From positions 62,001 through 126,000 of the forward strand of contig NZ_JARUKV010000013.1 in assembly GCF_029688865.1 (NCBI RefSeq): DNA of 64,000 nt, in the 5' to 3' direction. A program made the translations under genes and the position numbers. Positions 45,037 to 53,120 of the stretch are shown one piece after another; position 1 is the stretch's first letter; every line of letters begins with the position of its first letter. The notes below the pieces were generated by a model. It made no database searches and had not been told where the DNA came from. It saw only the letters and a list, made by a program, of their open reading frames with translations. This DNA is from Natronococcus sp. A-GB7. Lineage in GTDB: Archaea > Halobacteriota > Halobacteria > Halobacteriales > Natrialbaceae.

Positions 45037-46464
45037 TCAGTCCGCGGGTTCGGTCGTTCCGCTCGGCTCGTCGCGATCCGACTGACGGAGGTAGAGGACG
45101 AACGGTCCGAGCGTCACCAGCGTCGCGAGCAGCAGGTGTTCGGTCTCGAGGGCGAGTCCGACCAGCGCCGCGGCGTCGGCGTAGAACGTAAAGAGCAGGA
45201 ACGCCGGGAAGACGGTCCCGATCGCGTACCGCCAGGGGACGACGAGCGGGCGCGAGACCGGACCCGCCCCGTCGAGGTACTCGTCGACGGCGTCCGGCCC
45301 GAGCACCCAGGCGGTGTAGAGCATGAACCCGGTGAGTCCGAGGACGAGCAGCAGGTCGACGAGGTGGTCGGCGAACAGCGTAAACACCGCGGGACTGAAC
45401 GCGTTCAGCCCGCCCGTGAGGACGACCAGCCCGAACAGGCTGCGCGTCGCGGTCTTCCGCTCGAGGTCGAACTCGTCGACCAGGAACGAAACCGGGATCT
45501 CGAGCATGCTGATCAGGCTGGTCAGGGCCGCGAGCAATACGACGAGGAAGAAGATCAGGCCGAGAATCCGCCCGCCGGGAAGGCTCGCGAACGCACCGGC
45601 CATGCCGACGAACAGGGCGCCGGGACCGCCCTCGGTCGGCCCGGCGGCAAAGGAAAACAGCAGCGGAAAGAGCACGAGCCCGGCCAGCACGCCGATACCG
45701 AGGTTGAGGACGGCGATGACCGAGGCGTCCAGCGGCAGCGATCGGTCGTCGTCGACGTAGGAGGCGTAGGTGATCATCGTTCCGCCGCCGATCGAGAGGG
45801 TAAACAGCGCCTGGCCGGCGGCCGAGCCGAGCACCGACGTGAAGTTCTCCGCGAGATAGGCGCCGTCGAAGCCGAGGTAGAACTCGTACCCCGCCGCGGC
45901 GCCGGGCTGGCGGGCCGCCCAGACGGCCAGGGCGATCAGCAGGACGACGACGCCGGGCATCATCAGCTTCGTCGTCGCCTCGATACCGCGTCTGATCCCC
46001 GCGGTGACGATCACGGCGGTGGCTGCGAGGACGGCGAGCTGGTAGGCGAACGCCTCGGCGCCGTAGCTGATCGTCTCGAAGTGGGCACCAGGGTCGGCGA
46101 AGTACGCGCCCGTCGCGCTCTCGAGGAAGTACCGGAGGATCCACCCCCCGACGACGCTGTAGAACGACATCAGCATGATCGCGGTGACGACACAGAGCAC
46201 GCCCAGCCCCGTCCAGGCCCGCGATCCCGCGAGCGATCTGAACGCCCCGACCGGGTTCCGATTCGAGCGTCGACCGATCACGAACGCGGCCAGCAGCCCG
46301 GGAACGCCGACGAAGAGAACGATGAGCAGGTACAGCAGTAGAAACGCGCTCCCGCCGTTCTCGGCGGTCATCCACGGAAACCGCCAGATGTTCCCCAGTC
46401 CGATCGCGCTCCCGACCGCGGCCAGGATGAATCCGGCGCGGCTCGCCCAGCTCTCTCGTGCCAT
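45037..46464 (-). CDS. Sodium-dependent neurotransmitter-symporter (NSS) family transporter
   Basis: A 475-residue membrane protein of the LeuT/SNF fold, importing amino acids or other small amines with Na+. SRAGFILAAVGSAIGLGNIWRFPW is the signature of helix 1 with the unwound Na/substrate site. QALFTLSIGGGTMITYASYVDDD is the helix 6 region. About twelve hydrophobic segments can be counted, and the tail is short and charged. A TATA-like CCTTATG about 30 nt upstream supports the start. It converges with the metallophosphoesterase gene, with 4 bases between stops. Confidence 0.93.
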   Translation of the reverse strand: MARESWASRAGFILAAVGSAIGLGNIWRFPWMTAENGGSAFLLLYLLIVLFVGVPGLLAAFVIGRRSNRNPVGAFRSLAGSRAWTGLGVLCVVTAIMLMSFYSVVGGWILRYFLESATGAYFADPGAHFETISYGAEAFAYQLAVLAATAVIVTAGIRRGIEATTKLMMPGVVVLLIALAVWAARQPGAAAGYEFYLGFDGAYLAENFTSVLGSAAGQALFTLSIGGGTMITYASYVDDDRSLPLDASVIAVLNLGIGVLAGLVLFPLLFSFAAGPTEGGPGALFVGMAGAFASLPGGRILGLIFFLVVLLAALTSLISMLEIPVSFLVDEFDLERKTATRSLFGLVVLTGGLNAFSPAVFTLFADHLVDLLLVLGLTGFMLYTAWVLGPDAVDEYLDGAGPVSRPLVVPWRYAIGTVFPAFLLFTFYADAAALVGLALETEHLLLATLVTLGPFVLYLRQSDRDEPSGTTEPAD

Positions 46465-46797
46465 CCTGTCTCAGGCGAGCGGGTCGTCGCGCATAAGGGT
46501 TATCGTTAAATTGAGATGAACGATCGTAATGATTCCTCGGAAACCGAAATATTTGCCTCAAGGGGCGATCAGTGGAGGGTCTGATCTCCGGTTTATTAGT
46601 GTGTGGTATTTTATGGTTTTGTCCCCAGTCGATTCCGCGACTCGAGTCGGAAGCCGGAACGATCGCGACGGATCCGCGCCTGGTCGCCGGCTATGCCGGG
46701 GCTCCCACACCGGTTTGGACCGTTACGTTCACCTTTCATAATCATTGCTAACTATTATCACGGGATTCGTCGAACGTACTCGACGGAGTGACAGTAC
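46465..46797. other. Divergent intergenic region
   Basis: It contains the TATA-like box of the NSS transporter (46492-46498, reverse strand) and AT-rich tracts near 46590-46615 and 46735-46765. The latter, with GGAG a few bases before the GTG at 46798, probably drives the dipeptidase gene. No gene seen. Confidence 0.5.
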
Positions 46798-48549
46798 GTG
46801 GCTAAGAGACGACTTTCGAGACGTGGCTTCGGAGCACTGGGCGTGAGCGCGGCGCTGTTCGCCGGCGCCGGGCGGGGCGACCGCGGATTCGACACGGACG
46901 CCGGCCTCGAGAACCCGAGCGATCCCCGCAGCCTCGACGGGAAGAGCATCGGGTTCTACGTCGGCAGCGAGCTCACCGAGGACGGATCGACCCTACTGGG
47001 CGGGTTCGGCCACGAGCCCTCGAGCCACTGGCTCGAGGTCGTCCCCCGCCAGGACCACGGCGAGGACGCGACCGTGACCGTCGGCGTCACCGAGGACGCC
47101 GATATCCCCGGCGAGCTGACCGAGATCCCGCAGGCCGAGACGACGAACAAGTACGTCGCCTCGATGTACTCGGAGTGGGCGGGGTTCCCGCCGCCGCTGA
47201 CCAACGGTGGGCTCAACGAGCACGGCGTCGCCGCCCGGGACATCTGGTCGCCCTCGCGGGCGGAACTGGTCGAACTGGCCGAGGAGGAGGCGCCCCAGAC
47301 GGGGCCGCAGTACTCCGACCTCGCGAAGGCGGCGATGGAACGGGCCTCGAGCGCCCGCGAGGCCGTCGAAGTCGTCGGCGGGCTGATGGACGAGCACGGC
47401 TACTCGACCTACGGCGGGAACTCCCACCTGTTCGCCGACGAGGACGAGGGATGGGTGTTCATCAACTTCGCCCACCCCGACGGCGACCTCTGGGCAGCCG
47501 AGCGGCTCGGCGCCGACGAGGTACGGGTGTCCTACTTCGGTTACATCCGCGAGTTCCCCGTCGATCACGAGGACGATCCGGGCTTCATCGGCTCGGATCG
47601 GTTGGTCGACTTCGCGGAAGAACAGGGGTGGTGGGACGGCGAGGGCGACACCCTCGACCTGTTCGAGGTCTACGGCCTGGGGGAGTTCCCCGCGGAGGCC
47701 GACGAGTACACGGCTCCCGAGTTCTACCAGGACGCGCGCTACCCGCCCGCACGGGAGGAGGAGCTGCGGGAGCTGGCACCGGTCAGCCTCGAGGACATGC
47801 TCGCGCTGGTGCGGGACCCGCGCTGGGCGACCGACCACGCGGGCTACGGCCAGGTCGCTCACCTGCGGCCCGACGCTCGAGAAGAGCTCCAGACGCTGTG
47901 GACCGCCGTCACGAGCGCCGTGACGACGCCGTACGTCCCGGTTCCCGTCGGCGTCGAAGAGGTCCCCCCGGAGTTCCGCCAGCACCGGTATCTCACCACG
48001 AACTCGGCGGCGAACTTCCTCGACGACGAGTGGAAGCTCCAGGAGGCCACTCGGTACGCGACCCGGGAGTTCAAGCGCCTGCTGTACTTCACCTCGGCCG
48101 ATCCGGAGGCGTTCTACGCCGACGTGGTGGGCACCATCGAGGGGTTCGAACGAGAGCTGCTCGAGGAGCGTGACGCCGTCGAGGCCAACGCTCGTGAACT
48201 GTTCGAGGTCGGCGAGGAGCGGGCGGCCTGCGAGTACCTTACCGAGGACACCTCGAGACGGTTGCTCGAGAGCCTACGACTCGGGACGACGCTGGCGATG
48301 GACGTCGAGGCCGACCTCCGCGAGCGCATCGAGATCCCGAAACCCGAGGGCCGACCCGAGCCAGGCGAGACGACGCCCCCAACCAGCCAGTCGATGGACG
48401 AAGGGCCCGACACCGAGAAGGTCCACGTCTACAGCGAGGATCTCCACGCGGACTACCCGCGAGAACACGGGGTTTACACCGACGAGGGCGACGAGGAGCG
48501 GGCTGCTCGCTCGAGGCCGACACTCGAGTACGAGCACGAGGGCGAATAG
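46798..48549 (+). CDS. Tat-exported C69/U34-type dipeptidase-like protein
   Basis: A 583-residue exported protein starting with GTG. SRRGFGALGVSAALFAGAG is a Tat signal. The following region (IGFYVGSELTEDGSTLLGGF) aligns with the start of C69 dipeptidases, which read C-T-T-I-L-V-G-x5-DGS; later blocks NEHGVAARDIWSPSRAEL, YSTYGGNSHLFADEDEGW and YIREFPVDHEDDPGFIGSDR fit the same family. At the position of the catalytic N-terminal Cys the residue is Ser (KSIGFYVG), so the protein may be inactive or may use Ser. The C-terminal 100 residues are acidic and Pro-rich. Confidence 0.75.
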   Translation: MAKRRLSRRGFGALGVSAALFAGAGRGDRGFDTDAGLENPSDPRSLDGKSIGFYVGSELTEDGSTLLGGFGHEPSSHWLEVVPRQDHGEDATVTVGVTEDADIPGELTEIPQAETTNKYVASMYSEWAGFPPPLTNGGLNEHGVAARDIWSPSRAELVELAEEEAPQTGPQYSDLAKAAMERASSAREAVEVVGGLMDEHGYSTYGGNSHLFADEDEGWVFINFAHPDGDLWAAERLGADEVRVSYFGYIREFPVDHEDDPGFIGSDRLVDFAEEQGWWDGEGDTLDLFEVYGLGEFPAEADEYTAPEFYQDARYPPAREEELRELAPVSLEDMLALVRDPRWATDHAGYGQVAHLRPDAREELQTLWTAVTSAVTTPYVPVPVGVEEVPPEFRQHRYLTTNSAANFLDDEWKLQEATRYATREFKRLLYFTSADPEAFYADVVGTIEGFERELLEERDAVEANARELFEVGEERAACEYLTEDTSRRLLESLRLGTTLAMDVEADLRERIEIPKPEGRPEPGETTPPTSQSMDEGPDTEKVHVYSEDLHADYPREHGVYTDEGDEERAARSRPTLEYEHEGE

Positions 48550-48673
48550 CTCGGCGCTTCGGCCGATAGGAGATTTTCGAACACCTCCTTGGAACAGCGG
48601 TGCAGGTCTTGACCATCGATCGAACGACCTGCAGTGGCCGGAGTTTCGTACGTCACGCCGGCGTCTCCCGGCC

Positions 48674-49468
48674 TCAGACTGGAGATGTTCGCTCGAGGTC
48701 CTGTTCGAGGACCGCGTTGACGACCGCACCGAGGAGAAGGAGGGTACTGGCGAAGTACAACCACGTGAGAAACAGCAGGACACCGCCGATGACTCCGTAC
48801 GCCTCGAACCCGGCAGCATAGCTGCTGTACAGCTGGAAGCCGGCCTGGAGGAACAGCCACCCGACGGAAACGACGAGCGTTCCCGGCAGCGCTGCGGCGA
48901 GACTCATCTGTTGCGGTGGCATGACGTAATACATCGGGAGAAACACGATCGTGAGTCCAACCACCAAAACGGTCCAGCCGACGATATCGACGTACGGAAG
49001 GTCGACGATGGTCGGACGACTGATGAACGTTCCAATGCCGACCATGAGACTGACGCCGACGCCGACCAACCCTAACACCACGATCCCGTCGAGAATTTGG
49101 CGTGTGAACGGCGTTTCCACGTCCGCTGCGTAGACCTCGTCGAACGCCATATCGATCGCTCGAACGACTTTGACCGCCGACCACGCTAAGCCGAGAACGC
49201 CGACGATCGACGCGCCGACCTGTCCTGATTGGTTCTCGAGCGTCTGACTCACGATCTCGCGGCCGGACGCCGAGAGATGCTCTTCGACCGCAGCGATGAT
49301 TCGCTCGGCGAACGCTTCCTGGCCGACGAACGATCCGATCGCCAGCGTTAGCAGTAACAACGGGATGACCGAAAAGAACGCATAGTACGCAATGCTGGAA
49401 GCGTAGAACGTAATGTGTTCGTCGCTTGCTCGCGAGGCGATCGTTCGGATACTGTCGAAACGGCTCAT
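48674..49468 (-). CDS. YihY/BrkB-type membrane protein
   Basis: A 264-residue protein with six hydrophobic segments. YASSIAYYAFFSVIPLLLL near the N-terminus and AAALPGTLVVSVGWLFLQAGFQLYSSYA with GVIGGVLLFLTWLYFASTLLLLGAVVNAVL near the C-terminus are hallmarks of the family once called ribonuclease BN. The molecular role is unsettled (envelope or transport). The ATG at 49468 is chosen because the longer frame adds hydrophilic Arg-rich sequence. Gene order gives no further clue. Confidence 0.9.
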   Translation of the reverse strand: MSRFDSIRTIASRASDEHITFYASSIAYYAFFSVIPLLLLTLAIGSFVGQEAFAERIIAAVEEHLSASGREIVSQTLENQSGQVGASIVGVLGLAWSAVKVVRAIDMAFDEVYAADVETPFTRQILDGIVVLGLVGVGVSLMVGIGTFISRPTIVDLPYVDIVGWTVLVVGLTIVFLPMYYVMPPQQMSLAAALPGTLVVSVGWLFLQAGFQLYSSYAAGFEAYGVIGGVLLFLTWLYFASTLLLLGAVVNAVLEQDLERTSPV

Positions 49469-49638
49469 AGAGGGTCTACAGGAGAGTCGAAAAAATCGCT
49501 GAGCGTGGACGTTGCAAGGCAGAAACGTCGAAGAGGGAGGAGGTGGCCGCTTCCACCTCTCGGAACCCACGGTTCCAGCTACTACTGTACCAAAAATACC
49601 GACGAGCTCCGCAGCTATCAGGACGGACCGCGACGGAG

Positions 49639-50028
49639 TTACTCCTCGCGACGAGCCTCGAGCACCAGCTCGGCGATCCGTTCGGGCTCCTCGGTCGCCA
49701 GTCGGAGCACCGCATCGTGGATCTCGCGGGTCTCCTCGTCGACGACGTCCTCGCGGGCCAGCGTCGGCGTGATGGTCGTCCGCAGCTTCTTCTCGAAGGC
49801 GTCCCAGGTCTCGCCGCGGGCGTACAGCGGCCGCTGGCGGACCGCGTCGTACTCGAAGGCGGGACCGCTCTCGGCGGGCGAAGCGGGCGTCGACTCGACC
49901 GCACTCGCGGATTCTTCCGTCGAGGGCTCGAGCGACTCGTCGACGGACGCGGCCTCGGTCGTTCCCTCGTCCTCGACGTTCGGCGACTCGGCGGTCTCGG
50001 CCTCGAGATCGTCAAACGGGTTGCTCAT
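49639..50028 (-). CDS. ParA partner protein (acidic N-terminus)
   Basis: A 129-residue protein translated from an ATG overlapping the parA stop (ATGA). Residues 1-57 are disordered and acidic (Glu/Ser/Ala/Pro-rich); the C-terminal half (RPLYARGETWDAFEKKLRTT onwards) is predicted helical. It is not a recognisable ParB. The coupling suggests it is the adaptor or DNA/cargo-binding partner of the ParA ATPase. The long open frame upstream of 50028 is shadow sequence. Confidence 0.7.
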   Translation of the reverse strand: MSNPFDDLEAETAESPNVEDEGTTEAASVDESLEPSTEESASAVESTPASPAESGPAFEYDAVRQRPLYARGETWDAFEKKLRTTITPTLAREDVVDEETREIHDAVLRLATEEPERIAELVLEARREE

Positions 50029-50906
50029 CGATCGACACCTCCGCTCGCGACGATCTCGGCGAGCTCCTCGTAGGAGGCGATCTGGTCGGAGTCGGGGGCG
50101 TAGTCCTGGAGGGGCTGTTCGTGGCTCAGCGATCGGGACAGCGCCGCCCGGTGGCGGATGCCCGGTTTCGGGGGCTCGAGCTCGCCGGCGTCGATGCGCT
50201 CGAACTCGGCGGCGGTGATCCGGGCGAACCCGGGGACGACCTCCGGCAGCGGCTGACCGGGGTTGACCTCGTGTTCGGCCGTGTTCAGGCTCTCGAGTAG
50301 CTCCCGGGCCTCGGTCTGCTGATCGATGCGGTCCTCGAGCTTGTTCGGAACGATCGCGAGGACCTCGACGTCGATGTACTCGCGGGCGGGCTCGATCAGC
50401 CGCTCCATCGTCCGCTTGTAGCCGCCGATCGCGCTCGAGCCGGGCTCGATCGGGATCATCACGTTGCCCGTCGCGACCAGGGCGTTGTTGTTGAGCATCC
50501 CGGGATAGGCCGGGCAGTCGAAGACGACGTAGTCGTAGACGTCGCCCAGCAGGGGATCGACGATCTTTGACTTGACGCGGGCCGACCCCTGCATCGCGCC
50601 CGCCAGTTCGGTCTCGACGTCCTCGAGGGAGTCCGAGGAGGGAAGCAGGTCGAACCCGTACTCCGTCTGCCGAATGATGTCGTGGGGCGTGGCGTCGCCC
50701 TCGAGGACGACGTTTCCGAGATCCGTCTCGCTGTGGTAGGCCTCCTCGAACCCGAGGCCGTTCGTCGCGTGGCCGTTCGGGTCCAGATCCACGAACAGCG
50801 TCGATCCGCGCTCCGAGAGCTGCCGTGCGAGGTTGATCGAGGTCGTCGACTTTCCGACACCGCCTTTCAAGATGACTACGCTTACCGCGCGTGGCTCGTC
50901 TGTCAT
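50025..50906 (-). CDS. ParA/MinD-family ATPase
   Basis: A 293-residue P-loop ATPase with the deviant Walker A motif VILKGGVGKSTTSINLA, the switch/Walker A' Asp in STLFVDLDPNGHATNGLG and the Walker B-like YDYVVFDCPAYPGML. Such proteins move DNA, chemoreceptor arrays or other cargo along the nucleoid or membrane. The ATG at 50906 is chosen over one four codons earlier. It lies on otherwise chromosomal-type sequence without replication genes nearby, so cargo positioning or a chromosomal segregation role is as likely as plasmid maintenance. Confidence 0.9.
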   Translation of the reverse strand: MTDEPRAVSVVILKGGVGKSTTSINLARQLSERGSTLFVDLDPNGHATNGLGFEEAYHSETDLGNVVLEGDATPHDIIRQTEYGFDLLPSSDSLEDVETELAGAMQGSARVKSKIVDPLLGDVYDYVVFDCPAYPGMLNNNALVATGNVMIPIEPGSSAIGGYKRTMERLIEPAREYIDVEVLAIVPNKLEDRIDQQTEARELLESLNTAEHEVNPGQPLPEVVPGFARITAAEFERIDAGELEPPKPGIRHRAALSRSLSHEQPLQDYAPDSDQIASYEELAEIVASGGVDR

Positions 50907-51010
50907 AGTGTGTCTCATCCACTGAATGATAGCTCCCTATTCGTCCGTGAACGTCACTCTCAGCGGATACTGGACACAGCTGATGAGAGGAACATAATCC
51001 TGCCGACTTC

Positions 51011-51066
51011 GGTACAATAGCTCACATAGCTTCAATAGGTGTAGTAGCTCAGCCACCTATTGTGCC
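51011..51066 (+). other. Nested inverted repeats with alternative pairings
   Basis: CAATAGGTG (51033-51041) and CACCTATTG (51054-51062) form a perfect 9-bp stem with a 12-base loop. GGTACAATAG (51011-51020) can instead pair with CTATTGTGCC (51057-51066), with one mismatch. The two stems share bases and exclude each other. The site lies between parA and the acetyltransferase gene, and could be an operator, attenuator or part of a small RNA. The loop text TAGTAGCTCAGC resembles a tRNA D-arm by chance. Confidence 0.4.
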
Positions 51067-51160
51067 GCGAGTCGGCGACTCGAGCCCGCTCCGGCGCGTC
51101 GTCGCGGTCGCCCGCGTGGACTCGCAAACCCTTTTGGTAGCAGATGGCCTAGGTCCGATC

Positions 51161-51754
51161 ATGTACGTCCGAGACGCCAAAAACAGGGAGGAGGTCTGGC
51201 TGCTCGACCACATCGAGTCGATGGGACTCGACGACACGGCGTTTCGCTCCCGCGACTACGTGGTTGCCGTCGACGAGGTCTCCGGCCAGAAGGCGGGGTT
51301 CGGGCGGATTCGGATCCACAGGACCGACCCCGAGGAGGAGGGACCGAACGAGGTCTGCGAGCTGACCAGCATCGGCGTCCTTGAGGGGTGGCGCGACCAG
51401 GGTGTCGGCGCCCACGTCGTCGAACGGCTGCTCGAGTACGCCGGCGACGAGGGGTTCGACACCGTCTACGCGCTCACCGGCGAGAGCGCCTATCTCGCCC
51501 GGTTCGGCTTCCGCCGGATCGACGCCGAGCAGTTGCCCGCACCGCTCGAGAAGCGCCACGGTGAAAAACGCGAGCGGATCGATTCCGACGCGGTGCCCCT
51601 TCAGATCGAGACCGATCGGTTCCGGATGCCGGAGCGACTCCGGGAGGCGTTCAAGGGGGCGACCGAACAGCCCGAGGAGGACGACGACGAGAGCGCCGAG
51701 GACTTCGGTATCGACCCGGAAACGGCGACGTACAAGTACGATACGGGTCGGTAA
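51161..51754 (+). CDS. GNAT family N-acetyltransferase
   Basis: A 197-residue acetyltransferase. The acetyl-CoA pyrophosphate loop is in SIGVLEGWRDQGVGAHVVERL, and YALTGESAYLARFGFRRIDAEQLP is the end of the fold. The last 40 residues are an acidic tail (EEDDDESAEDFG). The ATG at 51161 follows a TATA-like CTTTTGG about 28 nt upstream; the frame is open further upstream but Arg-rich. The substrate is unknown. Confidence 0.85.
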   Translation: MYVRDAKNREEVWLLDHIESMGLDDTAFRSRDYVVAVDEVSGQKAGFGRIRIHRTDPEEEGPNEVCELTSIGVLEGWRDQGVGAHVVERLLEYAGDEGFDTVYALTGESAYLARFGFRRIDAEQLPAPLEKRHGEKRERIDSDAVPLQIETDRFRMPERLREAFKGATEQPEEDDDESAEDFGIDPETATYKYDTGR

Positions 51755-52168
51755 TCAGGCTCGAGTGTCCTCGACCGCCGGCGTCCCGTCCTCGACACCC
51801 TCGTACTTGTCCTCGAACTCCTGGATGAGCTGTCCCATCTTCGCGTACCAGTCGTTCAACATCCGCTGCATGTCGTTTGCGATCTGGGTCGGGTCGGTCG
51901 GGTAGTAGACGTGGTAGTAGCCGCCCTGGTCGTAGTTGATCTGTTCTTTCTGGATGAACCCGCTCTGGAGCAGCCGCTGGATCGCTCGATACGCCGTCGA
52001 GCGCTCGCGGTCGACCCGTTCGGCGACCTCGTCGATCGTCAACGGCTCCTCGCTCTCGACGAGCGCCCGGAAGCAGTCCTTGTCGAGCTGTTTGAGACCG
52101 TGGATACACTCGAGCAGCCCCTCACACTGCATGTCCTGCTGGAGTTGTTCCGCCATCGAGTTTGCCAT
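51755..52168 (-). CDS. Winged-helix regulator, probably redox-responsive
   Basis: A 137-residue DNA-binding protein. Two Cys lie near the N-terminus (MQCEGLLECIHGL). A winged helix covers about 25-90 (EPLTIDEVAERVDRERSTAYRAIQRLLQSGF) with the wing IQKEQINYDQGGYYHVYYP, followed by a C-terminal amphipathic helix that likely dimerises. It resembles conserved haloarchaeal TrmB/MarR-type regulators of oxidative stress, such as OxsR, but identity was not tested. The palindrome at 52205 sits on its own promoter, suggesting autoregulation, and the divergent gene encodes OsmC. Confidence 0.8.
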   Translation of the reverse strand: MANSMAEQLQQDMQCEGLLECIHGLKQLDKDCFRALVESEEPLTIDEVAERVDRERSTAYRAIQRLLQSGFIQKEQINYDQGGYYHVYYPTDPTQIANDMQRMLNDWYAKMGQLIQEFEDKYEGVEDGTPAVEDTRA

Positions 52169-52192
52169 TACTGAATCGAGGTAGGAGCCGCG

Positions 52193-52223
52193 CCGGTATA
52201 AGGGTTGTGCGAATATTGTACAA
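52193..52223 (-). promoter_or_regulatory. Promoter and palindromic operator of the winged-helix regulator
   Basis: Read leftward, CTTATACC (52194-52202) is a TATA box about 28 nt from the ATG at 52168. Just upstream lies the imperfect palindrome TTGTACAATATTCGCACAA (52205-52223), with arms TTGT and ACAA and 12 of 19 symmetrical positions. It overlaps the expected BRE side of the promoter, a classical repressor site. Confidence 0.5.
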
Positions 52224-52455
52224 AGTCGAGGAACCGTTTCGTGGCCCGTCGAGCTCCGGCCGAAACGCAGTACCTGGACCGATCGTCGTCGAAGGCGTGG
52301 TCGCGTTACCTTCGAGACCCGGTCGAGGCAACGAGCGAGATTGAAGTGTTCATTTTCCGATAGCGTGGTCGAAAAGCGACCGTTGACAGCGCACGAGTGT
52401 CCTCGTTTGGGCATCACCGTCCTCGTCGAACGACGCGATGACGTCCCGAGAGGCC

Positions 52456-52492
52456 GATTCTTGGAATTGTAGAATCCGACCAAGACTTATTC
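52456..52492 (+). promoter_or_regulatory. osmC promoter with inverted repeat
   Basis: GATTCT (52456-52461) and AGAATC (52471-52476) form a perfect 6-bp inverted repeat with a 9-base spacer, directly upstream of the TATA-like ACTTATTC (52485-52492), which lies 37-44 nt before the osmC ATG. The repeat is placed where an activator or repressor would act. Confidence 0.45.
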
Positions 52493-52528
52493 GGTGAGAC
52501 GGACGACCTAGTAGCAGGAGCCGTACTC

Positions 52529-52954
52529 ATGACACGATCGAACGAACCGACGACGTACGAACTGACGGGCGAGCGGCTCAGTCCGAGACGGACGCGAATC
52601 GACACTGGCGACGCCGAGTTCGTCGTCGGCAAGGACGTCAACCCCGTCGAGTACTTCCTGGGTGCAGTCCTGGGCTGTCTCAACTCGACGGCGACGATGG
52701 TCGCCCGCGACATGGATCTGTCCATCGAGGAGCTGGAACTACGGGTCGAGGGCGACGTCGACTACGCCAGCTATCGTGGCGAGCCCTCCGACGCTCGTTC
52801 CGGACTTCAGGATATCGAGGTGACGATTCAGGTGGAGTCGGATGCCGACGACGACGCTCTCGAGTCATGGCTCGAGGCTGTCGAGGAGCGCTGTCCGGTC
52901 ACCGACAACGTGGAAAACGAGACTTCACTCGAGATCGCGATAGAATCGGCCTGA
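52529..52954 (+). CDS. OsmC/Ohr-family peroxide-stress protein
   Basis: A 141-residue OsmC-fold protein that reduces organic peroxides through a Cys pair. The first Cys is in YFLGAVLGCLNSTATMVARD and the second in EERCPVTDNV, the usual OsmC layout. The length matches the family. An ATG start with GGAG about 10 nt before it. Its location opposite a probable redox-sensing regulator and close to a metal-export ATPase and thioredoxin suggests an oxidative-stress island. Confidence 0.92.
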   Translation: MTRSNEPTTYELTGERLSPRRTRIDTGDAEFVVGKDVNPVEYFLGAVLGCLNSTATMVARDMDLSIEELELRVEGDVDYASYRGEPSDARSGLQDIEVTIQVESDADDDALESWLEAVEERCPVTDNVENETSLEIAIESA

Positions 52955-53038
52955 AGCGACCGTTCCGAACGGTGAACCCGCCTCGAGGACCTGCAACTGT
53001 CCGATCGGGGACGACCGGAGCGCGTCGACGGCCCTCTC

Positions 53039-53120
53039 ATACGGACTACTGTAGGTCATTTCCGGAGCGACCGCGAGCCCTCCTGCGGTCGCCCCGGTAC
53101 ATCGGTACAGCAGACCGTAT
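53039..53120. repeat. Two-level palindromic element, copy 4
   Basis: The outer arms ATACGGACTACTGTA and TACAGCAGACCGTAT pair at 13 of 15 positions. The inner arms CCGGAGCGACCGC and GCGGTCGCCCCGG pair with one mismatch across a 10-base loop. The right end touches the stop codon of the leftward ATPase gene; osmC converges from the left. It is the best example of the full element in this window. Confidence 0.8.

Larger units (their letters stand above)
52169..52528. other. Divergent regulatory region between the regulator and osmC
   Basis: It contains the regulator's promoter and palindrome on the left, an osmC-proximal inverted repeat and TATA box on the right, and about 220 bases between them with no recognisable gene. 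Confidence 0.5.

Noticed and set aside
51030-51095. A tRNA-like text (TAGCTCAGC) next to stems
   Set aside because: No acceptor stem, no proper T-loop and no anticodon arm of standard geometry can be drawn around it.
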